Program-made: the position numbers and the translations under genes
Notes under the pieces: generated by a model
Told to the model about the DNA's origin: nothing
What the model saw: the letters and a program-made list of their open reading frames with translations, nothing else
Databases searched by the model: none
From: Microthrixaceae bacterium
GTDB lineage: Bacteria; Actinomycetota; Acidimicrobiia; Acidimicrobiales; Microtrichaceae
NCBI GenBank assembly: GCA_027493675.1
Contig: JAOSKI010000034.1
Span: 62,001-126,000 of the forward strand
Direction of reading: 5' to 3'
Length of the DNA stretch: 64,000 nt
Shown here: piece after piece, positions 18,922-29,253 of the stretch
Position numbering within the stretch: position 1 is the stretch's first letter
How the letters are laid out: every line of letters begins with the position of its first letter

Positions 18922-20461
18922 ATGAACATGAAGCGCCATTCCCGCACCGACGATCCCGACGACAGCCCCCGTCCTGCGGTCCGGTCCTACCCTTCGACGC
19001 GGACGGTTCACGCCCATCCTGGCGCTGTTGGCGGTGATGGCCTTCCTCGCCGGCGCTTGCGGCGGAGGTGGCGACGACGGGGACGGATCCGCGTCGGGCG
19101 GCGACGACTCGAAATGCCCCGTCGACGCACTCGAGAACGCGGACGGCAAGGTCGAGATCACGGTGTGGAGCAACTTCAACGCCCTGCCACGGCGCACCTT
19201 CGAGGCGATGGTGAAGGAGTACAACACCAGTCAGGATCGTGTGGTGGTGGACTTCCAGCCACAGGGGGTCTCCTTCGAGGAGGTGCTCCGCAAGTACAAG
19301 CTCGCTGCCGAGGACGACGCCCTGCCGTCGCTGGCGCTGCTCGAGGACACCACCACCCAGGTGATGGCCGACTCGGGCACGATCATCCCGGGTGAGGCCT
19401 GCTTCGACGCCGACCCCGACGGTGAGGCCATCAAGGACGACTTCCTGCCCATCGCGACAGCCTCGTACTCGGTGGACGATCAGGTGCTGCCAGTCGGGTT
19501 CGACGTCTACACAGCGCTGATCTACTACAACCGCGAGACCTTCCGCGCCGCGGGCCTGGATCCCGATGTGCCTCCAACGACTCTCGACGAGGTACGAGCG
19601 GCGGCGCAGAAGATCAAGGACTCCGGCGTGGGTGACAAGCCGGTGGCGGTGGTGGCAGCGTCCTGGCAGACGGGAGTGGTGGCTGACCGGGGTTGGTCAG
19701 CCGATCGTGAACGAGGACAACGGGCGCGACGGTCTGGCCACTGCATCGGAGTTCGACAGCAAGCCAACCCTCGAGCTGTTCGACTTCTGGCGGGGTATGG
19801 TCGATGACGGCTTGGCCACTGCCTACCCGGGTGTCGAAGGTCAGACCAATCACCTCTTCGCGATGGCGACCCAGAGCGCCTCCATGGTTGTCGACAGCTC
19901 GGCTGCGGTGAACACGATCGCCGGCCTGCTCGAGGGGACCGTCGACGAGGCGCTCATCGAGGAGCTCGGAGTGGAGCTGCCGGACTTCGCCGGCCTGGAC
20001 ATAGACATCGGCGTGGGAGAGTTCCCCGGGATCGAAGAACCAGGAAAGGGCCAGATCGGAGGCGGGGCGTGGTACCTGACCAACAGCGGAACACCTGAGC
20101 AGCAGGCCGCGGCCTGGGACTTCATGAAGTGGTTCAACGCCACCGAACAGCAGGTGCGCTGGGCATCGGAGGGAAGCGGCCTGCCGGTGACGCAGTCCGC
20201 GCTCGACGACCCCGGGCTGCAGGAGACTTGGTCCGGGAGCCTCGGTGGGCGTTGGAACACCGTCGCGATGGAGGTCCTCATGAACGTGGACCCCGACTTT
20301 CCCGGACCATTGATCGGGGACTACAAGACGAGCGCGAGGCGATCAGAACCGCACTTGAGGCCGTGCTCCTGGCCGACGAACCGGCGGAGGAGGCCATTGC
20401 CACGGCGGATGAGAAGATCACCGCTGCAGCCGAGGAGTACAAGTCGACCGTCGAAGGCTGA
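18922..20461 (+). CDS. ABC sugar-binding lipoprotein (frameshifted)
   Basis: Extracellular solute-binding protein, family 1, about 510 residues. After a basic N-terminus the signal peptide reads ILALLAVMAFLAGAC, with a lipobox Cys to be lipidated outside the membrane. Mature features: KVEITVWSNFNALPRRTFE, DVYTALIYYNRETFRAAGLDP, the C-lobe LFAMATQSASMVVDSSA and GGGAWYLTNSGTPEQQAAAWDF. These are typical of UgpB-like binding proteins. Frame changes lie near 19000, 19690 and 20330. An unusual Glu/Ala-rich C-terminal helix (EEAIATADEKITAAAEEY) closes it. Start ATG 18922 or 18928. Confidence 0.87.
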
Positions 20462-20568
20462 CCCCGGCCGGTCGGTGACTACTCCGTTCGGCTGTTCGTC
20501 GACCCAGGGGGCGATGTCCGCCCACAGCACGACCGAATCAGAGGCCGGTTTCGGGTTAGCGTGTCGCG

Positions 20569-21723
20569 GTGCGCACCGAGATCTGTGACCAACTGGGGAT
20601 CGAGTTCCCGATCTTCGCCTTCACCCATTGCCGTGACGTGGTCGCGGCGGTCTCCAACGCCGGCGGTCTCGGCGTGCTCGGGGCGGTCGGGTTCACCCCC
20701 GAGCAACTCGCGACCGAGCTCGACTGGATCGACGAGCACACGGATCGTCCCTACGGCGTGGACGTGGTCATCCCGGGCAAGTACGAGGGAATGGGCGAGC
20801 TGGACCCCGCAAAGCTCGAGGCGGAACTGAGCGAGATGATCCCCGACGAGCACCGCGAGTTCGCGCGGTCGCTGCTGGCGGAGCACGGTGTGCCCGAGAT
20901 GCCAGACGACCAGGTGGGGCCCCGGCATTGATCGGATGGACCGAGGCGACCGCACGGCCGTTGGTGGACGAGGCGCTGCTCCACGACAAGGTGCGTCTGA
21001 TAGCGAACGCGCTGGGCACGCCGCCGCCGGAGATCATCGAGGAGATCCATGATGCCGGCCGCCTGGTGGCGGCGTTGTGCGGATCGGCCTCGCAGGCGTG
21101 TCGTCACCGTGATGCCGGAGTCGACATCGTGATCGCTCAGGGTGGAGAGGGTGGAGGCCACACCGGTGACGTGGGTTCGATGGTGCTGTGGCCCGAGGTG
21201 ATCGACGCGGTTGCGCCGATCCCGGTCTTGGCAGCGGGGGCATCGGTTCGGGCCGTCAGATGGCCGCCGCGCTTGCGATGGGCGCCGAGGGTGTGTGGAC
21301 CGGATCCCTGTGGCTCACCGTGGAGGAGGCCGACATCCCCCCAAGCAGATGCAGAGCTACCTGGATGCGACCTCGCGGGACACCGTGCGCAGCCGGTCCT
21401 GGACCGGCAAGCCGTGCCGCATGCTGCGCAACGACTGGACCGAGGCGTGGGCCCGCGACGACACTCCTGACCCCCTTGGCATGCCATTGCAGTTCATGGT
21501 GACCGGCGAGGCGGTTGCTCGTGGGCACAAGTACCCCGAAGCCGCAGTGGACGTGAACTTCAACCCTGTGGGCCAGATCGTGGGATCCATGAACAAGGTG
21601 CGGCGTGCCGGTGATGTCGTGATCGAGATGGTCCAGGAGTACCTCGAAGCGACCGAGCGCCTGGAGCGACTCAACGCCCGCGTTGCAGAACTGAATGGTG
21701 TCAGCCACCGCGACGGTGGCTGA
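20569..21723 (+). CDS. Nitronate monooxygenase family flavoprotein (frameshifted)
   Basis: 2-nitropropane dioxygenase-like FMN TIM barrel, about 385 residues. The N-terminus RTEICDQLGIEFPIFAFTH and SNAGGLGVLGAVGFTPEQL match the family. The phosphate-binding segments DIVIAQGGEGGGHTGDVGS and PVLAAGGIGSGRQMAAAL-like with GAEGVWTGSLWL follow. Frame changes fall at GGGGCCCC 20916-20923, GGGGG 21236-21240 and CCCCCC 21337-21342. The start is GTG at 20569. Unusually, the last 12 codons (ELNGVSHRDGG and stop) are encoded by a perfect long hairpin. The enzyme may act on a nitroalkane, enoyl or other substrate. Confidence 0.85.
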
Positions 21724-21736
21724 CACCATTCAGTTC
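21688..21736. terminator. Perfect 22-base hairpin at a convergent junction, member B
   Basis: Arms 21688-21709 and 21715-21736 are fully complementary, starting GAACTGAATGGTGTCAGCC. The loop is GCGAC, whose ends can also pair. It lies between the nitronate monooxygenase (plus) and SpoIID-like (minus) genes and includes the stop codon of the first. It can work in both directions. There is no T-run. The outer GAACTGA/TCAGTTCGC links it to the repeats at 4.2 and 46.6 kb. Confidence 0.8.
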
Positions 21737-21761
21737 GCTAGTGAGGAGAGGCGTGGATCCG

Positions 21762-23236
21762 CTACTTGACGACGGTGCTGCGGCATCCGAGGGTCGTGGC
21801 GGTACCCGAGGGTGTGTCGAGCACGGCTACGCACGTCGTGTGCTCACCGGGGTCGGCCGGCAACGCCGCTAGGAAGTTGCCTCCGGCGGAGTTGAACACG
21901 TACCACCGCGTGCGACCGTTGACCACGTCGGCCACGAACACCCTCGGAGTCCCGTCGGGATCAGCGGCCCGGCCTGCCACAAGTATGGTGCGACGGTCGT
22001 GTGCACGGACGACACCGAGGGTGCCCGATGGCGCCCTGGATGTGGTGGTGGCACCGCTGATCGTGAACTTCGTCGAGTACAGACCGAGCGCCGAGCGGAG
22101 CTGTGCACCGGTGAAGGTGTGCCGGGCGCCCTTGACGTCGGTGAAGGTGATCGCGGCCTTGTCGGTCCGTCCCGAGGTGCCCAGGTTGCCGCCGACGGTG
22201 ATCGAGCGCACCGTGGGGATCTTCAACTTCGCCCCCAACTGCGATGCTGTGAAGCTCCTGGACCAACGGAAGCGAGGGTTGCCGCAGCCGCTGTCGGCGG
22301 TATCGCCGACACTTCTCAGGTACGGCGTCGTGGCCCACCACACGTCCTCGCTGTCCTCGGTGCGCCCCCCGAGGACGACGAGTAGACCGCGCTGGCGATC
22401 GGCTTGCCACCGTAGGTGACGACCTTCCCGGCGGTGGTGTCGATTGCGTTCACCCACCTTGGCCAGTACGTGGGACCTGCCTGGGCGCGCACCTCGTAGC
22501 CGATGTAGGCGCCGTCCAGGTAGCCCTTGAGGTCGTGGTCCGAACCCGCAGAGGACGCGGCCTTCACCACGGCCACCGTACGTGCGGCGGTTGCCTGGCT
22601 CTTCAGCGCCTCGACCGGCCAGGACGCCGGCATCTCGCCGAGGCCGAGGAGGTAGTCGCGGGTGGTGAGCCCTCCGATGATCGCCCGGAGCTTCGCGGAG
22701 TCCTCCGGGTGCGCCCGGATCACCAGATGCCCGCGGTCGAAGCGTTGTCCGGGAGGTGAGACCCTCATGGCACCGGTCCGCGCGACGGTCAGCGGCAGGG
22801 CGACGGTGGCGCTCACACCGCCGCTAAGCCTGGCCTTGCCTCCGGATGGCTTCACGGTGACGGTTCGGTCGGAGCCCAACTTGCCGACGCCGGAGATGGT
22901 GGATCCCTTGGGCACCTCGAGGGTGAAGGTGCTCGACTCTGCGAGCAGCACACGGAGGTTGGCGGGTTCGGCGACACCGGAGACACGCGTACCGGTGTAG
23001 TAGTGGGTGAGGACCTGTGCGTAGTTGCTGCCGGCGGATGCCATGCCGCATGCCCCGTACTGGCTGAGTCCCACCCCGTGACCCCAGCCGCCACCGGTGA
23101 AGGTGAACGACTCCTCGGCTCCCGCCGGCGGCGTGCCGGCGGTGAACGCGACCAATACGACGACAGCGGTCAACAGGGCCGCCATCCGGCTCGAGATGCG
23201 CCGTGACGCGTGTGTGCTGTGCGACCCCGGTGCCAT
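21762..23236 (-). CDS. SpoIID/LytB domain secreted protein (frameshifted)
   Basis: About 490 residues, secreted. A signal peptide (MAALLTAVVVLVAFTAGTPPAGA) is followed by GGGWGHGVGLSQYGACGMA, the conserved SpoIID loop placed N-terminally as in many actinobacterial forms. The core has MPASWPVEALKSQATAART and SAVYSSSSGGRTEDSEDVW. The latter is split by a frame change at CCCCCC 22365-22370. The C-terminal ~190 residues (PYLRSV...FTGAQLRSALGL) form the second half. SpoIID proteins cut or bind peptidoglycan glycan strands; in this non-sporulating lineage a cell-wall role is inferred. The start could be 23236 or slightly downstream. Confidence 0.83.
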
Positions 23237-23344
23237 GCACAGGGCATCGGTTGCAGCGGCCGTCAAGTTGAGCGGCATCGGTCACATTGTCGGTCAGTGG
23301 GGGCGGTTCGTCCACATTCGGCACAAGACGGGTAGCCTGAACCC

Positions 23345-23910
23345 ATGGCTCGCCAATGCATGCGCCCGGGGTGCAACAGCCTCGCCGCGGCACGGCTCAC
23401 CTATGATACCGAGGCGGCCGCTGTCTGGCTGGACCCGCCTGTGGAGGACGGCCGGCCTGCCCAACAGGTCTGCAGCATCCACGCAGGCACCTTGACAGCT
23501 CCTCTGGGTTGGACCGTCACCGACCGCCGGTTGATAGGTGTGGGATGCGTCGAGCAGCCTCAGACGTCGAACGTCGAACCGGCGCCTTCGCCTTTCATCG
23601 AAGCGAGGCGGGCTGCCCGCGCCGCGCGCGTTCCCACTGAGTCCCCAGCGCCTACCCGCGGATGGAACCACTGGAGGAGGAGACCCCGGAGCAGGAACCG
23701 GTCTTGGTGCAGGAGGTTGGAAGACCAGCGACTCCAGCGCCTGCTGCACGGTCGAACCCCGATCCGGCACCTGACAAGGGTGCCTCGGACCCGCCCAAGG
23801 CCGACACGAAGGCGCGGGGCAAGCTCCTGGAACGGGCCTTCGAATGGACAGGGCCGCAGCACTCGGTTCTCACCACGGGGCACGACCATCGCCCGCGCCG
23901 CAACGATTGA
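23345..23910 (+). CDS. DUF3499-type Cys-containing protein (frameshifted)
   Basis: About 188 residues. The N-terminal ~70 match the actinobacterial DUF3499 family: MARQCMRPGCNSLAAARLTYD, AVWLDPPV..., QQVCSIHAGTLTAPLGWTV. Cysteines in CxxxxC and C..H suggest a small zinc site. A low-complexity Pro/Glu-rich linker follows, crossed by a frame change near 23650. The end (KARGKLLERAFEWTGPQHSVL...) is in the other frame. Function unknown. It is divergent from the SpoIID-like gene with a 108-base spacer and lies 49 bases before fumarase. Confidence 0.75.
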
Positions 23911-23959
23911 GCCGGTGCGGGGATTCAGGCAGTCGGGCGGTCGCCCCTAGGCTGGCGCA

Positions 23960-25597
23960 ATGGCTGAGTTCCAGTTCTCCCGATGTTCCTGCAGGCCGCG
24001 CCGGATACCCCCTACCGCAGGCTGACCGACGATTTCGTGAGCACCGGCACGTATCGGGGTGCGAACGTCCTCGAGGTCGACCGCAGGGCACTGACGTTGC
24101 TGCGGAGGCAGCCCTTCACGACGTCTCCCACCTGTTCAGACCCGGACACCTACGCAGCTTGCGAAGATCCTCGACGATCCGGAGGCCACCGACAACGACC
24201 GATTCGTTGCGCGGACGCTGCTGGAGAACGCGAACGTGTCGGCAGGATGGTGCTGCCGTCCTGCCAGGACACCGGAACCGCAATCGTGATGGGCAAGAAG
24301 GGTCAGCAGGTCTGGACCCACGGAGACGAGCACGACGGCGAAGCACCCGGTGGTGACGAGGAGGCGCTCGCCAGGGGCATCCACCGCACATATGCCGACA
24401 CCAACCTTCGTTACTCCCAGGTAGCCCCGATAACCACCCCACGAAGAGGTGAACACGGGCACCAACCTCCCCGCCCAGATCGACCTCATGGCTGTCGACG
24501 GAGATGAGTACCACTTCCTGTTCATGGCGAAGGGTGGTGGAAGCGCGAACAAGACCTTCCTGTACCAGGAGACCAAGGCACTGCTGAACCCCGAGTCGTT
24601 GTTGGCCTTCATCGGGAAGAAGATCAAGACACTCGGAACCGCTGCCTGTCCGCCGTACCACCTGGCGATCGTGATCGGCGGTACGAGCGCCGAGATGAAC
24701 CTCAAGACCGTCAAGCTCGCCAGCGCCCGTTACCTCGACCGTCTCCCGCAGCGAGGCAGCGAACTGGGACACGCGATCCGTGACCTGGAGCTCGAGGCAC
24801 AGGTCACGAAGCTGGCCGCCGAGTCGGGTATCGGAGCCCAGTTCGGCGGCAAGTACTTCGTGCACGACGTGCGGGTGATCCGCCTGCCGCGCCATGGTGC
24901 CTCGTGTCCGGTGGGCATCGGGGTGAGTTGCTCGGCGGACCGTCAGGCGCTCGGGAAGATCACCTCTGAAGGCGTGTTCCTGGAGCAACTCGAGACCGAC
25001 CCCGCGAGGTACCTGCCGGATGTGTCCGACGAGCACCTCTCCGAGGACGTGGTGCGCATCGACCTGACCCTTCCGATGGACGAGATCCGCGCCGAGCTCA
25101 GTCGTCACCCGATCCGCACCCGCCTGTCGTTGAGCGGGCCGATGGTGGTGGCCCGCGACATCGCACACGCGAAGCTGCGTGAGCGCCTGGAGCGTGGTGA
25201 GGGGCTGCCCCAGTACGTGAAGGACCATCCGATCTACTACGCGGGCCCTGCGAAGACCCCCGAGGGGATGCCTTCGGGGAGCTTCGGGCCGACCACGGCG
25301 GGACGCATGGACGGCTACGTGGATGAGTTCATGGCCAACGGCGGGAGCTTCGTGACCCTGGCCAAGGGCAACCGGTCGGATCAGGTGCGCAACGCGTGCC
25401 GCAAGCACGGCGGCTTCTACCTGGGATCGATCGGCGGGCCGGCCGCGATTCTCGCGAGGGATTCGATCCGCAAGGTCGAAGTGCTCGAGTACCCCGAACT
25501 CGGAATGGAGGCCATCTGGCGGATCGAGGTGGAGGACTTCCCGGCCTTCGTCATCACCGACGACAAAGGCAACGACTTCTTCGCCGACCTGCTCTGA
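23960..25597 (+). CDS. Class I (4Fe-4S) fumarate hydratase (frameshifted)
   Basis: Iron-sulfur fumarase converting fumarate and malate in the TCA cycle, about 545 residues. Cysteines expected to hold the cluster are in [28 protein letters not shown] and [10 protein letters not shown]. The N-terminal ~170 residues need several frame changes (near 23985, 24125, 24225 and 24340-24440). The remaining 380 ([19 protein letters not shown] to the end) are clean, with the C-terminal swivel domain [37 protein letters not shown] and a terminal DFFADLL. Start ATG 23960 (MAEFQF). Oxygen-sensitive class I enzymes are less common than FumC in Actinobacteria. Confidence 0.9.
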
Positions 25598-25608
25598 CCA
25601 CCGGTCTG

Positions 25609-25640
25609 CCGCGAAGCCGACTGTGGTCGCGGTGATTTTT
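25609..25640 (+). terminator. Rho-independent terminator after fumarase
   Basis: Stem CCGCGA (25609-25614) and TCGCGG (25627-25632) with a 12-base loop is followed by TGATTTTT to 25640. It starts 11 bases past the fumarase stop. It is the one site in the window that has the textbook stem plus T-run form. Confidence 0.6.
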
Positions 25641-25744
25641 CGTCACGAAGGCGTGGTTTGTGCAAAAGTAACTGAGCTGCATCAGGGGGCGACCGGGTGG
25701 CAGCGATCATCCGGAGCGTCGGGTGCAACCCAAGGGGGAGCGCA

Positions 25745-26803
25745 GTGAGAAGGCCAGTTGTGTTCGGACGGATATCCGGATTCGTGGCGTTGGCCACGCT
25801 CACGTGGGTTGCGCTCCTCGCCGGCGCGTGCACATCGCCACCTAGTCCCGGCGGCGGCAACGGAACCACCACCTGGTCGGTCGACCCCGTCACGGCGGAT
25901 TCCGCCACCAAAGCGGATCCTCTCTACCCGAACCGCCTGTACCTGCCGACTGGCACGCCACGAGGTGCCCTTTGCAGTGGTTCTCCACGGCACGGGCGCA
26001 GGCACCACCGGGTACGGCGAGATCACGTCGGCTCTGCGCAGCGACGGCTACCACGTGATCGTCCTGCGGTACTCCGCAGCGCTCGGAACCCTGGGGGCAT
26101 GTCCCGACAGCGTGAGCTCCTCCTTCCCGGACTGCCATCGGGCCTTCCGTAGCGAGACGGTCTTCGGTGCAGGCGTGCAGGATCCGAGCGGAGACGCATT
26201 CGACCACCCGGGTGCCCAGGTCCCGGCAGCCGATTCGCTCGTGAACAGGCTGTTGAAGCTGATCGAGCGCATGAAGGTGATCGCGCCGTCCGCCGGCTGG
26301 GGGCAGTTCCAGGACGCCACCTCCGGTGTCTGCAACAACATGAACACCACCTACGGAGCATGTGAGCTCAAGTGGTCGAAGGTCGCGCTCATCGGTCATT
26401 CCCAGGGCGCGGGTGTCGCGCTTTACATGTCCAAGTTCTTCCCGCTGCGCGCGGAGGGCTCCTGTCGGGGTCATACGACGCGTTCAGGACTTCTCCGACG
26501 ACGGCCACCGCTGCCCCATGGACCGCCGAACCCGGGTTCGCCACGGCCGATTCGGCGATCCGAATCCTGCGGCACACCTCGGACTACGAAGGCGTCAGGA
26601 TCCTTGCTGTGGCCGATGCGGTGGGCGTACCCGGACCCGAGGTCTCTGCCACCGCGCCGCCCTTCACAGGGAACAGGCTGGTCACTTCAGGGGTCTCCAC
26701 GTGTCCGTGGGATTCCTCACCGAACCACAACTCCACGGCCTTCGACGTGTGTGCCCCCGACGGGGCCTACGTCGATGCATGGCGTGCCCTCGCCGGAAGC
26801 TGA
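25745..26803 (+). CDS. Alpha/beta-hydrolase-fold lipoprotein (frameshifted)
   Basis: About 350 residues. A GTG start at 25745 has AAGGGGGAG upstream. The signal peptide ends LTWVALLAGAC with a lipobox Cys. In the next frame come the oxyanion segment FAVVLHGTGAG, a Cys-rich cap (residues ~95-205) and the nucleophile elbow VALIGHSQGAGVALYMS. The last third, in another frame, has VRILAVADAVGVPGPE and the end DAWRALAGS. It resembles serine esterases of the BPSS1187/polyneuridine type, but a catalytic His and acid cannot be fixed with certainty. Probably anchored on the outer face of the membrane. Substrate unknown. Confidence 0.72.
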
Positions 26804-26842
26804 CATTCGGGCCCGGAGCCGATCCTGCGGTGCCACACCGAC

Positions 26843-27587
26843 TCACAGCACCCGCTGAGCCACCCAGGCGAGTGCGGACCCAAGGCCGTTCGCGGAGGCG
26901 TGCAGCAGTGCCGGTGCGGCGACGCTGTCGGATCGGTTGCGCATCCAGCTCAGCCACATCGCGACCGCCGCGGTGACCACGACGCTCCCGATAACCCCAC
27001 CCACCTGAAAAAGCACGGGATCCACGGCCTCTGCGAGCTCGTCGTTGGCGTCGTCCAGTGACATGGCCGGCAGGATGTGCCACAGGCCGAACAGCACAGC
27101 CGCGACCGCGTCTGCTCTGAGGCGCCGTCGCGGTCCAGGGTCGATCCGCGCGCCGATCATGGCCGGCAGGACACCACGGAACGCGATCTCCTCCAGCAGG
27201 ACGGTGCCGAGTGGGACCTCGATGAGGAACTTGTAGGCCATCTGCCAGAACGACACGTCGGCCCGCTCGTCCATGAAGGCTTCACGTGTGGCAGGGATCA
27301 ACAGGCCCGCCACCATCACCAGAGCCAACAGGGAGGAGACCCCCGAATCCCAGTCGCAGCCCCGACCCCAGGGTGCCACGGCCGAGTCCGATGGCATCCA
27401 TCGATAGACCGTCGACGCGCACGGCCAGGGTCACCACCGCCGCTGCCACCGCGAGGTTCCATGGCACGTACGCCCAGTCCGCCAGCACGGCGTTGGCCAT
27501 CACGTTGGAAACGACCAGTGTCGCCAGCACCAGGCCGAGAGGGCCGAACGACGCGCCCTGGATGCTCGGTTCGTCGGATGCGGCCAT
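26843..27587 (-). CDS. CPBP-family intramembrane metalloprotease (frameshifted)
   Basis: About 248 residues, six to eight helices. The N-terminal part starts MAASDEPSIQGASFGP and includes LATLVVSNVMANAVLADW. After a frame change near 27350 the catalytic motifs appear: LLEEIAFRGVLPA (EExxxR), LFGLWHILPA (HxxxA) and LLHASANGLG (HxxxN-like). This is the Abi/CAAX-protease fold. In bacteria such proteins process peptides or confer bacteriocin immunity; the role here is unknown. It is convergent with the lipoprotein gene (39-base gap) and divergent from the next gene. Confidence 0.8.
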
Positions 27588-27666
27588 GGCTCGCGCCAAG
27601 GTAGTGCTTGGTGCCCGTTCGCACATGGGTCGTCGACACCGTTGGCCCCTCTAGGGATCGGACACG

Positions 27667-28382
27667 ATGGCAGCCAACGGTTCACCACGGAGATCCTCCC
27701 GGAAAGGCACGGCGCCGAGTGTCCGCGGGTCTGCTCAGGCGCGTGTGGCGATCGCCCTCGTGATTGCGGGTGTGCTGGCGATGGTGCTTCCGGGGCTGTT
27801 GCGTGACGGCATCTGCGGGCTGATCGAGTGCGCTGATGTGACACCGGAGGTTGCGGTGGGTCGTCCGGCCGGCAATGCCCTGGCGGTGGTCGTTCCCGAC
27901 GGTGCCGGTGGGGAGTTGCGATCCCTGCGCCTGTTCCCCATCACCGAGAGCACTGCCCAGGACACCGCAGGTTCCTGGATCGTGTACCGCGACGACCCCG
28001 ATGCAGCGCCGGAGACGATCGAACTGGGAACCCAGCCCGAAGGGTTCAAGACCCGCATCGAACTGGCCGAGCAGCCCGCTGAGGGTCTCTGGGTGCTGGA
28101 CGCGTCGTTCGGCTGCGCGTCCACGCTCGTGCGCTTCGCACCCGAGGAGCTCGACCCCGGTTATGTCACCACAGGCGATGCACCCGTACCGATCGGTGAC
28201 TTCGATGCCGACGCGCGTTCGACGCTGCGCTGCGCCACAGACGCCCCCGAGTGGCAGCGCTGGCTGTTCATGGTGGGTGCCCTGTCGGCATCGATCGGCG
28301 CGGTCCTGGGGATCTGGGTGTTGATCGCCGCCCCGTCGTGGACCATCCCGAGTGGTATGCACCCGATGAGGAGTTGGACTGA
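27667..28382 (+). CDS. Membrane protein with outer loop domain (frameshifted at end)
   Basis: About 238 residues with two helices: VAIALVIAGVLAMVLPGLL near residue 28 and LFMVGALSASIGAVLGIWVLI near 205. The ~150 residues between them carry four cysteines and are probably extracytoplasmic. At CCCC 28331-28334 one added or lost base separates the main frame from its natural end, VVDHPEWYAPDEELD followed by TGA at 28380. No family recognised. It is divergent from the CPBP gene with an 80-base spacer and convergent with pcm (23 bases). Confidence 0.7.
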
Positions 28383-28405
28383 CCGCCCGGTTCGGCGGAC
28401 CTCGT

Positions 28406-29078
28406 TCAGGCGTCGCCGACGAGCGGCACGAAGGCGACCCCGCCGAGGTCCTGCGCGCTCAGGACGGATCCGTGGCGCTCGATGCAGAGCAGCGTCTGTG
28501 AGTGGTACTGCTCACCGACCGGGATCACGAGGCGCCCACCCTCGGCGAGCTGCTCTGTGAGTGCCGATGGAACAGTCGCGGCCGCGGCGGTCACCACGAT
28601 CGCGTCGTATGGTGCGGCGGCGGCCAGCCGAGGGTGCCGTCACCGGTGTGGACGGTCACATTCGCGTATCCCGCCAGGTGTTGGGTCGCGGTCGCGGCCA
28701 GGTCCGGAATCCGTTCCACGGTGTGTACCTCGGCCGCTAGGTGTGACAGGACCGCGGCGCCGTATCCCGAGCCGGTACCGATCTCGAGCACCACGTCATC
28801 TGGGCCTATCCGGGCGGCCTCCGCCATCAGTGCGACGATGTAGGGCTGGGAGATCGTCTGGTCGTGCCCGATCGGTAGCGGATGGTCCTCGAAGGCGCTC
28901 TGCCGGCGTCGATCCGGCACGAAGTCCTCGCGTGGGACCGATCGCATCGCTTCGAGCACCCGGCCGTCGCGAACCCCCGCGCTGCGATGTCGCGAGCCAC
29001 CATCGCCTCGCGGGCTGCTCGCAGGTCGTCGGCTCCTCCATCCTCGTCGAGATGGTTTCCTCGGTGTCCGATCGGCAT
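28406..29078 (-). CDS. pcm: Protein-L-isoaspartate O-methyltransferase (frameshifted)
   Basis: Repairs isoaspartyl residues in damaged proteins using SAM; about 223 residues. The start MPIGHRGNHLDEDGG and AREAMVARDIAARG are in one frame. VLEAMRSVPREDFVPD, the SAM site VVLEIGTGSGYGAAVLSHL and GDGTLGWP are in a second. TAAAATVPSALTEQLAEGGRLVIPVG and the C-terminal strands are in a third. Breaks lie near 28985 and 28600. All Pcm motifs are present and in order. A 19-base tandem duplication lies just before the start codon. Confidence 0.88.
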
Positions 29079-29083
29079 GGACA

Positions 29084-29121
29084 CAACCGTACCCATCCCA
29101 TGCAACCGTACCCATCCCATG
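29084..29121. repeat. 19-base tandem duplication upstream of pcm
   Basis: Two perfect head-to-tail copies of CAACCGTACCCATCCCATG, at 29084-29102 and 29103-29121. They begin 5 bases before the pcm start codon (minus strand) and run into the inverted repeat that starts at 29121. Confidence 0.85.
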
Positions 29122-29171
29122 CGAACTGTCCGGTGTGGTGGGGAATCCGCTACCAGGACCGGACAGTTGGC
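29121..29171. repeat. Inverted repeat of the GCGAACTG family, member D
   Basis: Left arm GCGAACTGTCCGGT (29121-29134) pairs with 29158-29171 with one mismatch, around a 23-base spacer. It lies just past the 3' end of the tRNA-Arg gene (minus strand), so it may end the tRNA transcript. The outer GCGAACTG is shared with the repeats at 4.2 and 46.6 kb. Confidence 0.65.
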
Positions 29172-29180
29172 GGGAGGTGG

Positions 29181-29253
29181 CGCCCTCGGCAGGATTCGAA
29201 CCTGCGACGCACGGTTTAGGAAACCGACGCTCTATCCCCTGAGCTACGAGGGC
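29181..29253 (-). tRNA. tRNA-Arg (anticodon CCU)
   Basis: The minus strand folds as a full cloverleaf. Acceptor stem GCCCTCG/CGAGGGC; D-arm GCTCAGGGGATAGAGC; anticodon stem CGGT/ACCG with loop TTCCTAA, giving anticodon CCU, which reads AGG. A short variable loop and T-arm GCAGGTTCGAATCCTGC follow, with discriminator base G. CCA is not encoded. No att-like duplication of its 3' end was seen in the window. Confidence 0.95.

Noticed and set aside
24116..25408. 430-codon open frame on the minus strand
   Set aside because: It is the antisense shadow of the class I fumarase gene, which has full family motifs on the plus strand. GC-rich codon bias keeps the opposite frame open.
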